Source: Myotis daubentonii
Taxonomy: Eukaryota; Chordata; Mammalia; Chiroptera; Vespertilionidae
NCBI RefSeq assembly: GCF_963259705.1
Contig: NC_081840.1
Span: forward strand, 113,866,074-113,930,073
DNA: 64,000 bases
Direction of reading: 5' to 3'
Positions 44,827 to 55,028 of this stretch are shown piece by piece. Positions within the stretch are counted from its first letter, which is position 1, and each line of letters starts with the position of its first letter. The notes below the pieces were generated by a model that saw nothing but the letters and a program-made list of their open reading frames with translations, was not told the origin of the DNA and searched no databases. The position numbers were made by a program, and so were the translations under genes.

Positions 44827-46560
44827 CACATTTCAGTGCTGGAATGGATGAACCTGGGGAGTAAGAGATGCCAGTGGAGTGCCTTCTCTGATGGCCCCTG
44901 ACTCCTCTGTATTGCCATGGCCTGTGACGGAGGAGGGACTGGAGGTGACAGATGCCCTCTCTGCCCCCCCACTCTTTCCCCCACCCTGGAAAACACACCA
45001 GGAACTCGCCCCCTCTCTGTGGTTTCCCTTTCCTCCTCTCCAGTCCTCCCAGTTCTGTTATCACTTTAAGATCAAAAGTTGGAAACATTTGCTGCCCATA
45101 TTTCAGGGAAGTGGTGTGGGTGGGTCTCTGATGTGAGCATGCTTGGCCTGCTTCCTCCAGGGGGCTCTGATGCGGGAGCAAGCCACTGCTCATAACTTAG
45201 GTGATCACTCCCAGAGGAGCGGGACTACAGTGGGGTGGGAGAGGCAGTTGAAGACGATCATCAAGATTTGCTCAGGCAAAGTGTGACACGAGCCTTTCCC
45301 ATGACCCTATTCCTGGTGGCCTGACCCCTTCTTTGTCCCTATGCACACTCATGCTATACATGTATCCTGAGTACTTAGTACTTCTATGCTCCAAAGACAT
45401 TGTCAGTGCTGCTTTGTTCACGGGAAAGCCTCAATCCTTGAGGAATATATATAAAGGCAAAGCCCAAGGTAGAATTAGATGTGGGAAAATGTACTGGGTT
45501 TAAACACCTGTGAAGTATAAAGGGATGAAGCAGGCAGGAGTCTGACACCTGGGAAAGGAGAGAGGGAAGGAAGGGGATTGGACAGGAAGTGTTAGCTGGG
45601 CTGCTTGCCTGTGAGAGGAGCCTGCATCTCACATGAATGATACTGGTACCCGCCATGCTCAGCCACTGGCTCCTCCTGACCCGTGACCCTGGCATTGCTT
45701 CTGCGGGGTTTGCAGGCAGCCGCTGTAGGAACCCAGGACAGCTTCTCATCCTTTCTCAAATAGCGACAAACTACAGAAGCCCTAATCCTGCCTTCGAGCC
45801 GTCTAGGCCAAGCCCAGCTCTATGGTGGCCATCCCCCCAGTTCTCTCTCCTCACTGGCCTATCACCCTTATCGGCTGGTGGGGTCTGTTGCCTGCAAAGC
45901 CAGGCTGCCTCCTTATCTCCATCTTTGCACATCTGCTCAAACCACCCTCCTGCCTGATGCACCATTTTTTTTCCCTTTAGTCTGAACTAAATCTGCCCAC
46001 TGCCTGGTCCAAGCCGACTCCCACTTCTTCAAGGATTTCTTCAGTCCCCACTGATGTCCCCACTCATAGGATTTCTGTTTTGTACAGGAGCATTGCCATA
46101 ATTTAGCATCTCGCTGCTCTCCAGTTGTTTCAGCTGTTATGATCTTATTTCTGAAACTAGCTGACAAGTTCCTGGAGGGCCAGGTCAGTGATGAATCAGT
46201 TCCCTCTCCACCATTTCTTCTTTCCTTCTCCTCTGCCCTTATTTCTATTCATCAGGAGTCAGGTTTTCCAGCAGAAACTGATAGGACTTTTTTTGCAAAC
46301 TGATTGGTGCCCTCCACGTCCTAGCTGGGCCCCAGGTTGGCTTGGATCTTGCTCTTTCTCATTCTTCCCTGGTCCCAGTGGCCTCTAGTGTCCCCTTCTC
46401 TGACGTCCCCCAAATTAGCCCCTACTCCAGTGCCTAGATTCATGCTAAGGAACCCGTGACTCAGAATTGCCCCAAATGGGACTTCTCCCTATTTTTGACC
46501 AGGCTCCAAAGAATTAAAAGGATCAAATGTAAATACAATACATCTGATGCATGAGCTGGA
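44827..46560. other. Unique intergenic block
   Basis: Nothing recognised. Frames of 100-135 codons at 44786-45193 and 45384-45957 have no family resemblance. Confidence 0.4.
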
Positions 46561-46564
46561 CTCT

Positions 46565-46945
46565 GCAGTGTGTAATACAGTAACCACTAGCCATGCATGG
46601 CTACTTAAATTAATGAAAATGAAAATGTAGCTCTTCAGTTATAGTAGCCACATTTATTTCTTTTTTAAAAAATATGTCTTTATTGATTTTAGAGAGAGAA
46701 GAAAGGAGAGGGAGAGAGAGAGAAACATCAATCGGCTGCCTCCCGCACACCCCCTACGGGGATCAAGCCATAAACCGAGGCATGTGTGTATATGCCCTAA
46801 CCTCTTGTTGCACAGGTCGATTCTCAACCACTGAGCCATACCAACTAGGCACGCCATATTTATTTCAAGTGCTCAATAGCCATGTGTGGCTAATGCTGCA
46901 CAGATATATTTCCATCATCACAGAAAGTTGTCCTGGACAATGCAG
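46565..46945. repeat. Ancient DNA-transposon-like repeat split by Ves
   Basis: Palindromic motifs CTAGCCATGCATGGCTAC and ATAGCCATGTGTGGCTAAT flank the SINE. The pattern of AGCCACATGTGGCT palindromes is seen in old mammalian DNA transposons. Family not assigned. Confidence 0.45.
46661..46852 (-). mobile_element. Ves SINE, older subfamily
   Basis: Reverse copy. Imperfect target duplication CCACATTTATTTC and CCATATTTATTTC flank it (46648-46660 and 46854-46866). Confidence 0.9.
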
Positions 46946-46981
46946 AGAGAAGGAAAGGCAGTTTTTAAAAAGCATGCCTGA

Positions 46982-47210
46982 TGCCCTAACTGGTTTGGCT
47001 CAGTGGATAGAGCGTCAGCCTGCGGACTGAAGGGTCCCAGGTTTGATTCCGGTCAAGGGCATGTACCTTGGTTGCAGGCACATCCCCAGAAGGAAGTGTG
47101 CAGGAGGCAGCTGATCGATGTTTCTCTCTCATTGATGTTTCTAGTTCTCTATCCCTCTCCCTTCCTCTCTGTAAAAAAATCAATAAAATATGTTTTAAAA
47201 AAATAAAATA
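46982..47210 (+). mobile_element. Ves SINE
   Basis: Young sense copy. Target duplication AAAAGCATGCCTGA at 46968-46981 and AAAAGCATGTCTGA at 47211-47224. Confidence 0.96.
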
Positions 47211-47224
47211 AAAAGCATGTCTGA

Positions 47225-47890
47225 GGTGTATCATGAACTTCCTTTCAGGCCTGAATCACCACAGTTAGATTTTTGCCTTGCCTAAACTGTGGCTTTGAGG
47301 CTTCCTGTTGAGCTGAGAGGCATAGAAGCAGTGGTCTTGGGGTGTAATGACAGGTGTCATGTCCCAGGCCCGGGTCCCTGCCCTCTGGCTCTGGGTGTGC
47401 CTTTGGGGGCAGAGATTCCCACTCACAGTGGGGAGCCGGGCAGAGCTTCTCCCTCAGCCTCCAGGAAAGAGGGCCACAGCGGCCTAGGAGCGGAATTCCT
47501 AATGCACTCCACAATCGACATTCTGCAGCAATTCATATCAATTATTAAGCAGAAAGCCCAAGGAGAGTGTGCGGAAGAGTAAAGAGTGTGGGAGGAGAGG
47601 GGGCGAGGGGGATGAGAGGACTAGGGAGGGGTGAGGCTGGGAGGGCGGAGGTGCTGGGCAGAGGGCTCCAGTGCTCACCCTCCGCACAGAGAATATAGCC
47701 TCGGCGTCAGGCAGGGAGTGGTCTCGGTGGTCTACACTTGTTGCCGAGTATTTGGGGGCCATGCTCTTCTGGCAAACCTGAGCTTATTCAAGAGTCAGAC
47801 ACCAGGATGCTGAGGGGGCTGAGGCAGACGGCTCAGCGGGCCGGGGTGGAGGCAGGACAATGCTCTTCAAAGTCTGAGGGGCAGTCATGT
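47225..47890. other. Unique intergenic sequence
   Basis: Nothing recognised. Confidence 0.4.
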
Positions 47891-47892
47891 CG

Positions 47893-48045
47893 AGCAGGGG
47901 CAGCAAATTCTGCCTGTAAAGGGCCAACTGTTGCAGGCTCTGTGGGCCTCACCGTTTCTGTTGCAACGACTGGATCTGCTGGAGCACGAAAGCAGCTGTA
48001 GACAACTTGCAAGCAGATGGGCGTGGATGTATTCCAGTAAAATGT
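47893..48045 (+). repeat. hAT-Charlie-like fragment
   Basis: CTGCCTGTAAAGGGCCAACT, GGCTCTGTGGGCCTCACC, TCTGTTGCAACGACTGG, GAAAGCAGCTGTAGACAACT and GATGGGCGTGGATGTATTCC follow a known MER1-group consensus. The 3' half is missing. Confidence 0.6.
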
Positions 48046-48622
48046 TCTCTACGGAAACTGTGGCAGGCTGGATTGCACCCAGTTCTGAGCCCCAATCTCA
48101 GTCCTCTAAATCCGGTCCCCGGACCAGCCCTGTGGGCATCACCTGTGGGATTGTGAGACATGCGGCCCCAGCCCGGATCCTGGAAACAGATCTGCATTTT
48201 AATAGATCCCCACGCCTGTTAAAGTCAGGAGCAGGAACAACGTCTAGAAATGACAGGAAGAGAAATTTCATCTCAACATCAAGATGAACTTTCTACCAAA
48301 CAGAGCTGCCCCCAAAGGCAGCAGGGAGCTCTCTCTTCGGGGAGTGAGCATCCTGTCACTGACCTGTTCAAGCAAAAACCAGACAGCCAGTTGCCCTGGT
48401 CGGCAGAGAGTACGTGGGCAGGAGAAACAGCACTGTGGGGAAGTGTCCTCGCTGGGAGGGGAGCGGCCTGGGTTTGAATCCTGGTGGGGTGAGAGAAGGT
48501 TTCTCTGTCCCATGGGGTTATCCGAGCCCTCTGAGGGGTGTGCTGAGGATTAATTCACTTGAATTCCTGCAACAGCACTTACCACACACCAGGTGCTCAG
48601 TGTTACTATAGATTACTTAATT
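48046..48622. other. Unique intergenic sequence
   Basis: Nothing recognised. Confidence 0.4.
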
Positions 48623-48850
48623 CTCTAATACAGTGGTTCTCAACCTTCTGGCCCTTTAAATACAGCTCCTCATGTTGTGACCCAACCATAAAATTATTTT
48701 CGTTGCTACTTCATAACTGTAATGTTGCTGCTGTTATGAATCGTAATGTAAATATCTGATATGCAGGGTGGTCTTAGGCGACCCCTGTGAAAGGGTCGTT
48801 TGACCACCGAAGGGGTCGCGACCCACAGGTTGAGAAACGCTGCTCTAATA
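48623..48850. mobile_element. SPIN-type non-autonomous hAT
   Basis: Element 48631-48842 with perfect 8-bp target duplication CTCTAATA (48623-48630 and 48843-48850). Terminal CAGTGGTTCTCAACCTTCTG and GGTTGAGAAACGCTG. Internal AATTATTTTCGTTGCTACTT, GTGAAAGGGTCGTTTGACC and GGGGTCGCGACCCAC are SPIN hallmarks. It keeps a TTCATAACTGTAATGTTGCT segment absent from the copy at 23987, so the two are different deletion derivatives. Confidence 0.95.
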
Positions 48851-49899
48851 GCTCTCCAGGTTTTTGGTTGGATCAAGGACCAGTCTTTGTATCTAAAGTC
48901 TCTTCTTTCCAACTGAGATTCAAGGCCAGGGAGGGGAGGATTTGGGGAGTGACAATCATAGCCAGTGCTTTGGAGTATTTAAGACCAGGCATTATGCAAG
49001 CATTGGCTAATGGCTTTCAAATTACTTTCTGATACTCGTTGGCCTGTAAGAGCAGATGGATTATAATCTGTTGCCTAAACACTGCGCACGTTTCAACTTC
49101 AGAAAGTTAAATCGAGCCCAGATGTGATGTGCATGGCTTTGTCACCTGCAGACTGATGCTTGTGGCGGACCCAGAACTCCCTAAGGCTGGTCGAAGAGCT
49201 CCTCTTTGGCCGTGTCACCAGTTCAAGTCTCAAGACGGTGAGGCTAGAAATCTTATTGCAGAAAAATAAGGTGCCCACTGACTCCAATCCTATGCGTGTG
49301 GAGGCACCCAAAGATTTAAAGCCCCCTTTGTCTTCGTTGTTTGTGCTTATGACTCAAACCAGAGGCTTTAATGACAGACCTTGTTTGGATTCTTGCTTTG
49401 TAGTTTCATGGCTGTGTGGTCAGGGCCAGCCTCTTGACCTCTCTGAGCCTTGGCTCTTTCCCCTGTAAAATGGCCTGACAATGCTGCGTGCCTCCCAGGG
49501 CGGTGGCAGGGTTTAGGTGGGAGCACATGGGTGAGATGCCGAGAGTGATACAAATGTGGTTGTCATTTTGGTGAAACCTGCAAGCCTCTTGAAGGCTCTC
49601 CCTCCCCTCACAGTGCTTGTCCAGTAACAAGGGCTGAATGCATGCTCAGCGGAGGAACAAATCACCTTCACCTGCAGCCTGGAGGAGTGCTGCGGGGGTG
49701 GGGGGCTGGGGGGGTGGGGGGGAAGGGTGAGAAGTGAATGCCCCCCTCCTGCCATCCTTTCTTCTGGGGCATTCATTGTGTGCGGCAAAGGTCCCTCCCC
49801 ATCAGCCAGTGGCCGGGCTACCCACCTTTTATCCCACTCACAGCTTTGGCTTGGCTTCGTGGAAACCGACACAGTTCTTATCTTCCCAAAGAAACCTTT
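48851..49899. other. Unique intergenic sequence
   Basis: Nothing recognised. G-rich tract at 49692-49728. Confidence 0.4.
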
Positions 49900-50690
49900 C
49901 AAAACACAACATACTGAATTTTTAATGGTGTATGTGCTTGTTTTAGTTTCATGAAAAGGTGGGTGGGAAGGAAGGGTTGCCCTTTATACCTAAGGGCAGA
50001 ATTTAGCCACGCATCCTTTCTTATTGCTTAAAACTCCTCCATCTGCCCCCTTGCCTCCTCCTCCTATCATATACTTTTTGGTGCATTTTGGTTAATTAAT
50101 TTAAAGTGACGATAGTCCCAGATGAAGCTGTAAATTAGTTTCAAATGGCGCAGCCGGGCCACCCACTGCTGGCAGATCCTATTGCAGTGACAACATTAAA
50201 ACTTGAACAACCCTCAACAAGGCGGAGGAGGGGAATCCTGAAACCTCAAGTAAAAACACACTTCCAGCTCTATTCCTTGCTGCAGCCCTTAGGAAAGTGG
50301 AAACAGATGGATGGTGGCTTTGATAATGAGAGAGGCAATCAACTTCAGATTAAAAAAAACCTAAACTCTACCCAGAAGGGATGAGTCTGACAGTAAAATC
50401 CCAGACACATAACGTTCCATTTAAGAGGCTATTGACATATTAGCCGGGAACAGAGTGGGTTCCGAGCGAGGTCAGTCCTCTCCCGGAGCCCCTCCATCCT
50501 CTCCGCTGTACCCTCCTCCAAGGCCCGAGCGCTCAGCTCCCTAATTGAAAACACTGCAGTGTCTTTGGAAGCTAGTGATGGTCAGATTTCCCCTGGAAAT
50601 CATTGTTCTCGGGAGGCTTGGCTGCCGCCTGCTGCCAGATTCTAGAGAGGAGAAAAGACATTTCTGTTTTTAATTTAACTTAATTATTTT
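49900..50690. other. Repeat-free stretch, candidate conserved non-coding element
   Basis: No repeat remnant. AT-rich homeodomain-like sites (GGTTAATTAATTTAAAG at 50089, CTCCCTAATTGAAAAC at 50537) and balanced composition look like an enhancer, but this is inference. No coding frame. Confidence 0.3.
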
Positions 50691-50722
50691 CTTTTTTGGT
50701 TGCGGTGTGTGTGTGATTTTTT

Positions 50723-50756
50723 TGGGGGGGGTGGGGGTGGGGGTGGGGGTGGGGGA
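50723..50756 (+). repeat. (GGGGGT)n tract, G-quadruplex motif
   Basis: One G8 and four G5 runs separated by single T, on the plus strand. Confidence 0.95.
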
Positions 50757-52640
50757 GTGCAGACAAGATGTGAGGAACAAAAACAAGCAGTTCAGAATCA
50801 GGAGAAAAGAAAACATTGAAGTCATGAGGTCTGGGCTCATGTCTCAGTTTGGCAGCCTGCCAACTGTGTAACTTGGGACAAATTATGACATTTTTTGTGC
50901 CTATTAAAACGCAGGTGAAAAAGCCCACATACAGGGTTGCCATGGGACTCAGGTGAGATGATGGGTGTGAATGCACTGGGAATGCCAAAGGCCCAACCCT
51001 AGTTCTGTGCGGGGAAGGCTCTCCGTGATTGAACTGGGCAGCGTGTGTGTGGAGGAAGGTGTTAGAATAGGAACTTGGGGTCTTCAGCGTTTTTCCCAGC
51101 TCTGCCATGGGTTTGGGGGCCGATTCCTCCGAGGGCTGACCCTCAGCTTTCTGCTGCCTTCTGCTCCCCTCCGTGGCCACGGCCAGGAGGAAGAGTGCAT
51201 GGGGTGCACCTGTCAGGCTGCTAGCCCGGTGTCATACCTGGCCCATGCTGGGCACTAGATACATCATTGTCAAATGAGTGAATGAATGTGTGAGGGGCTC
51301 GAGCAAGGACAAAGGTAATACTGCTGGAAAGCATGCCATTAAATTGGTTTCTCAGTAACTGCAGCAATTCCTCTGGGGGCTTCGCTGGAAGAGACAGGCC
51401 ACGCGAGTGTCTCTTGTTCAGCAGGCTGCTTGAGGTTTCAAAAGAAGAGAGGTTCAAATGGAATGGAATCTTGCTTGGTCCAGAGAACATCTGCATGCTC
51501 GCCAGTTCAGTCGTTTCGGAAAATAGGGAGATTTGGTTCTGATTCAAGCTTCTACTCAGTCTTCTTTCAAAGGCTGCTCGTGGAAATATGGAAAAGCATT
51601 ATGAGGACAGGGACTGGCTTGTCCACTGAGTATTCTAAACATCTAACAGGTGCCTGACCCACAGGACATGGTCAATAAATAGCCATAAGTAAATGCAGGA
51701 TCTCTTTCTTCAGTCCACTGACTTCTCCATGCTTGTGGGCTCCTGCCGGGTCAGAATCCACTTGCATTTTTTGGCTAGAAGGTTGTTTACGTCCAAGGTC
51801 CTCCAGGATGGAAGTAGCATCAAGCAAGCGACAGGGTTCTGATGAAGGCTTTCTGAGGGTTTGACTCTCGTTCTGATGGGCTTGATTGGACCTTGGCTGA
51901 GGTGCCCCTAGCAGGATGGCAGCTGGACTATGTCTGTGATATGCTAGACCCGTGCTCCTGTTTTCTCCTCCCCTTTCCCTCCCAGCCCTGTTTCTCTCCT
52001 CTCCCTCCTCATCAACCCCATTCCCCCACACATCCTCACTCGGAGGCATTGGTCTGAGGGGAGATCAGGAGGGAAGCTGGAAAAAATTCTTCCCTACTTC
52101 ATAACAAGGAGCTCTGGCAATAGCCATGCAAAGTGTTGATCCCTGAGTTGTTTCTTTGACTCTTAGATTGGCCCAAATCATGGCGCTGGGATAGTTTTGA
52201 GGCTAACTGGCTATTGTTAGAAACATTTAGCAATGTCTCCTCTTTAATTTCCCCCCTCTCTGCAGTCTCAGCTCTAACAGCTGGAAAAAATTTCTCCTTC
52301 ATCTGCTATATTCAGTCTTTCACTAAGCTCCATCAATTTTGCCTTTGAAAGTTCTTTTGTACCAGCCACTTCTCTCATTCCCCCTGCTAATCCCTGAGGC
52401 CTGGCTCTCATCCTCTTTGCATGCCCGAGCTGCCTCAAGAACCTCTTGGCAGAGTTCCCTGCCTCTGTTGTCTCTGTCTTCCATCCATTCTGTACAACCA
52501 AGACAGGCTCATCTTTCTCAAGCTCTGTTTGCATCTTAGGATGCCTCAGCTCAAAATCCCTAGGCTATGCAAAGCACTTGGCATTGCCCAGACAGCTTTT
52601 GTGGCTCCCTGTGCCTGTAATTTATTTCCAGAGTCGTGGC
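50757..52640. other. Unique intergenic block
   Basis: No gene or repeat recognised. Frames of 95-125 codons on both strands lack family resemblance. Confidence 0.4.
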
Positions 52641-53120
52641 TGTATTAGTTAATGTGGCTGCTATAACAAAGTACCACAATCGTGATGGCTTAAAACAACA
52701 GAAACTTGTTCTATTATAGTTTTGGTGTCCAGAAATTTGAGTCTTATGGGCCTAAATCAAGGCGTCAGCAGGATCAGACTTCCTTGAGAGGCTCCAGGGG
52801 AAAATCTGTTTCCTTGCCTTTTTCAGCTTCTGGTGGCTGCTGACATTCTTTGGCTTATGGCCACATCACTCTAATCACTGCCTCTGTGGTCAAGCTTCCT
52901 GCCTCTGTGGTTGCGTTGCCTTCTCCTGTTCTGTCTCTGTGTCAGATCTCTCTCTTATAAGGATACTTGTGAGTGCATTTAGGACAACCTGGGATAATTT
53001 CCCCATGTCAAAATCTTTAACTTCCTTATCAGCAATGTCCCTTTTGCCATGTAAGGCGATATTCAGATTCCAGGGTTTAGGACCAGGTTATCTGTGGAGG
53101 CCATTATTCAGATATCACAG
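52641..53120 (-). repeat. MaLR/ERVL-type LTR, ancient
   Basis: Reads TGTATTAGTTAATGTGGCTG, AACAAAGTACCACAATCG, GGCTTAAAACAACAGAAAC, CAGCTTCTGGTGGCTG, TCTCTCTTATAAGGATACTT, which is the reverse complement pattern of MaLR-like LTRs (compare the sense copy at 15438). Subfamily not asserted. Confidence 0.55.
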
Positions 53121-54723
53121 GCTTCTTAGCATTCAACACTTCAACAAATATCTATTGAGCACCTACTAGGTGCGAGGCTCTGTTTTAGGCAACAAGTGTC
53201 ATTGGAGCAATGAGACTTTTCAGATCCAGTCCCCTGTAGGGTGAGCTAGCTCTTGCCTGGGCTCTTTCCCTCCTACAGTGTTATATCTCAGCAGGAGCAT
53301 CACATTGTATAACATTGATAGCTGCTATATGCCTCCTCCTCCATTCATGTGAGCCCCTTGAAAGTTAAGCTGACTTATTTATACTTGTACTCAATGCTAG
53401 ATGGGACACCTAGACAGGACTCGATGAAGGTTTGTTAAATCAATGAACAAGTCTCTTCCCTTCTCCGGTCTTCCTAAATATAATTGTAATTTGCTTATGT
53501 TCTAAGAAGGCTCTAATAATTAACTTCTGCCTCAGAATTAAGTGTTCAGTGTCTGGCCTTCCTGATGGTCATCACCTTGGGTCTGGGTGACTCGGGATAT
53601 AGCTGTAGGGGGCACCTGCCACCCTGCCTTGCCTGGTCTTCAGCAGTGCCTTATGCAATTGTCTATTTAATCTTTCCATTACCCATTCCTACTGTCATTG
53701 GCTTCGGAGGCAGCACAAGAGCGGGAAGGCAAGAGTATTGGGAGATTGAAGTCTGCATTGATGCTTGTGTCACATTTCATGAGGGCTTTGCTATCCTAGC
53801 ATAGCCCACCCCCTCCTAGCACCTCTGAGATGTCAACACCGTCAGTTCAGATCTGATATAATGGTGCTTTTTATTTACAGGAGCAGGTGGGGCAGATGCT
53901 CTGGTAAGTCCTGACACACAGAATGCAGAAGTGGGACAGACCCTGTTACCTACTGCCTCTGGTGTTGGTTTATTATTTTAAAACTCATATGTGTTTCCCT
54001 GCTATGGGAAAGCATATGTAGTACAATTAACTAGTGGTGCCAAATCCCATGGGTTTGTATACGGCTCTTACAAGTGCTGGGTTTGGTAGTAGCCTCATGT
54101 CTAGGAAGTGTTTTAAAAGGCAGTAACTTTTAATAATTCCCAATGTCACATGTGTCTTAAAGCCCTGGCCCTTCCCCTATTTCAGTTTACTTTATGCCCC
54201 CTGCAGGCACTGGCCCTGAGGCCCCACCAGTAACTGTTTCCTCATCTGTAACAGCATGTATTGTTTTTCTAGGTGGAAATACTCGAAGGATAAAAATCCT
54301 CTCTCTTCCTTTCTCTCTCTCGCCCTCTCTCTATCACCACCCCCCTCCCCTCCCACACACACCCTTGTAACTCTCTGGGTTCCTACAGAACCTAAGGAAG
54401 CAGAACATGGGCGATAGATATTTGAATTTTATTTAGTGCTGTATAGTGCTTTCCAAGTTGAGTCATTCACTTACCTCTCAGATGACTTTTGTCACATCGC
54501 TATACCACTTGGCTATCATTTAATTAACATTTGTATTTCATCTATCTCAAATTTTAGCTTGTATAAACTTATTTTAAAAGAAAACATTATACCTTTACCA
54601 TACCTAGAAAACCAGCATCATTTATCATAAGTAGAATGGAACTAGACAAATAGAACAAAATCAAAACAATGTTATTTACCTAAAAATTAAAATAATGAAT
54701 TCAGTATAATAAAAATTGATTAA
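53121..54723. other. Unique sequence with CT-rich tract
   Basis: A short old repeat-like start at 53145 (AAATATCTATTGAGCACCTA). Polypyrimidine tract at 54295-54360. Otherwise nothing recognised. Confidence 0.4.
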
Positions 54724-54740
54724 CAAAACCTAATTGATTC

Positions 54741-54946
54741 CCCAGCTAGCATGGCTCAGTGGCTGAGCTTTGACCTATGAACTAGGAGGCCACAGTTTGA
54801 TTCCCAGTGAGGGCACATGCCTGGGTCCAGGGTCGATCCCCAGTGGGGAGCGTGCAAGAGGAGGCCAATCAACAATTCTCTCTCATCATTGATATTTCTA
54901 TCTCTCTTCCTCTCCCTTCCTCTCTAAAATCAATAAAAATGTTATA
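54741..54946 (+). mobile_element. Ves SINE, older subfamily
   Basis: Head CCAGCTAGCATGGCTCAGTG. Target duplication AACCTAATTGATTC (54727-54740) and AATCTAATTGATTC (54949-54962). Confidence 0.93.
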
Positions 54947-55028
54947 AAAAATCTAATTGATTCACAAAAAATGAAATCCTCAATGGGAAATATGGAATGA
55001 CTTATGATCTAGTAATAAAATAATATTA

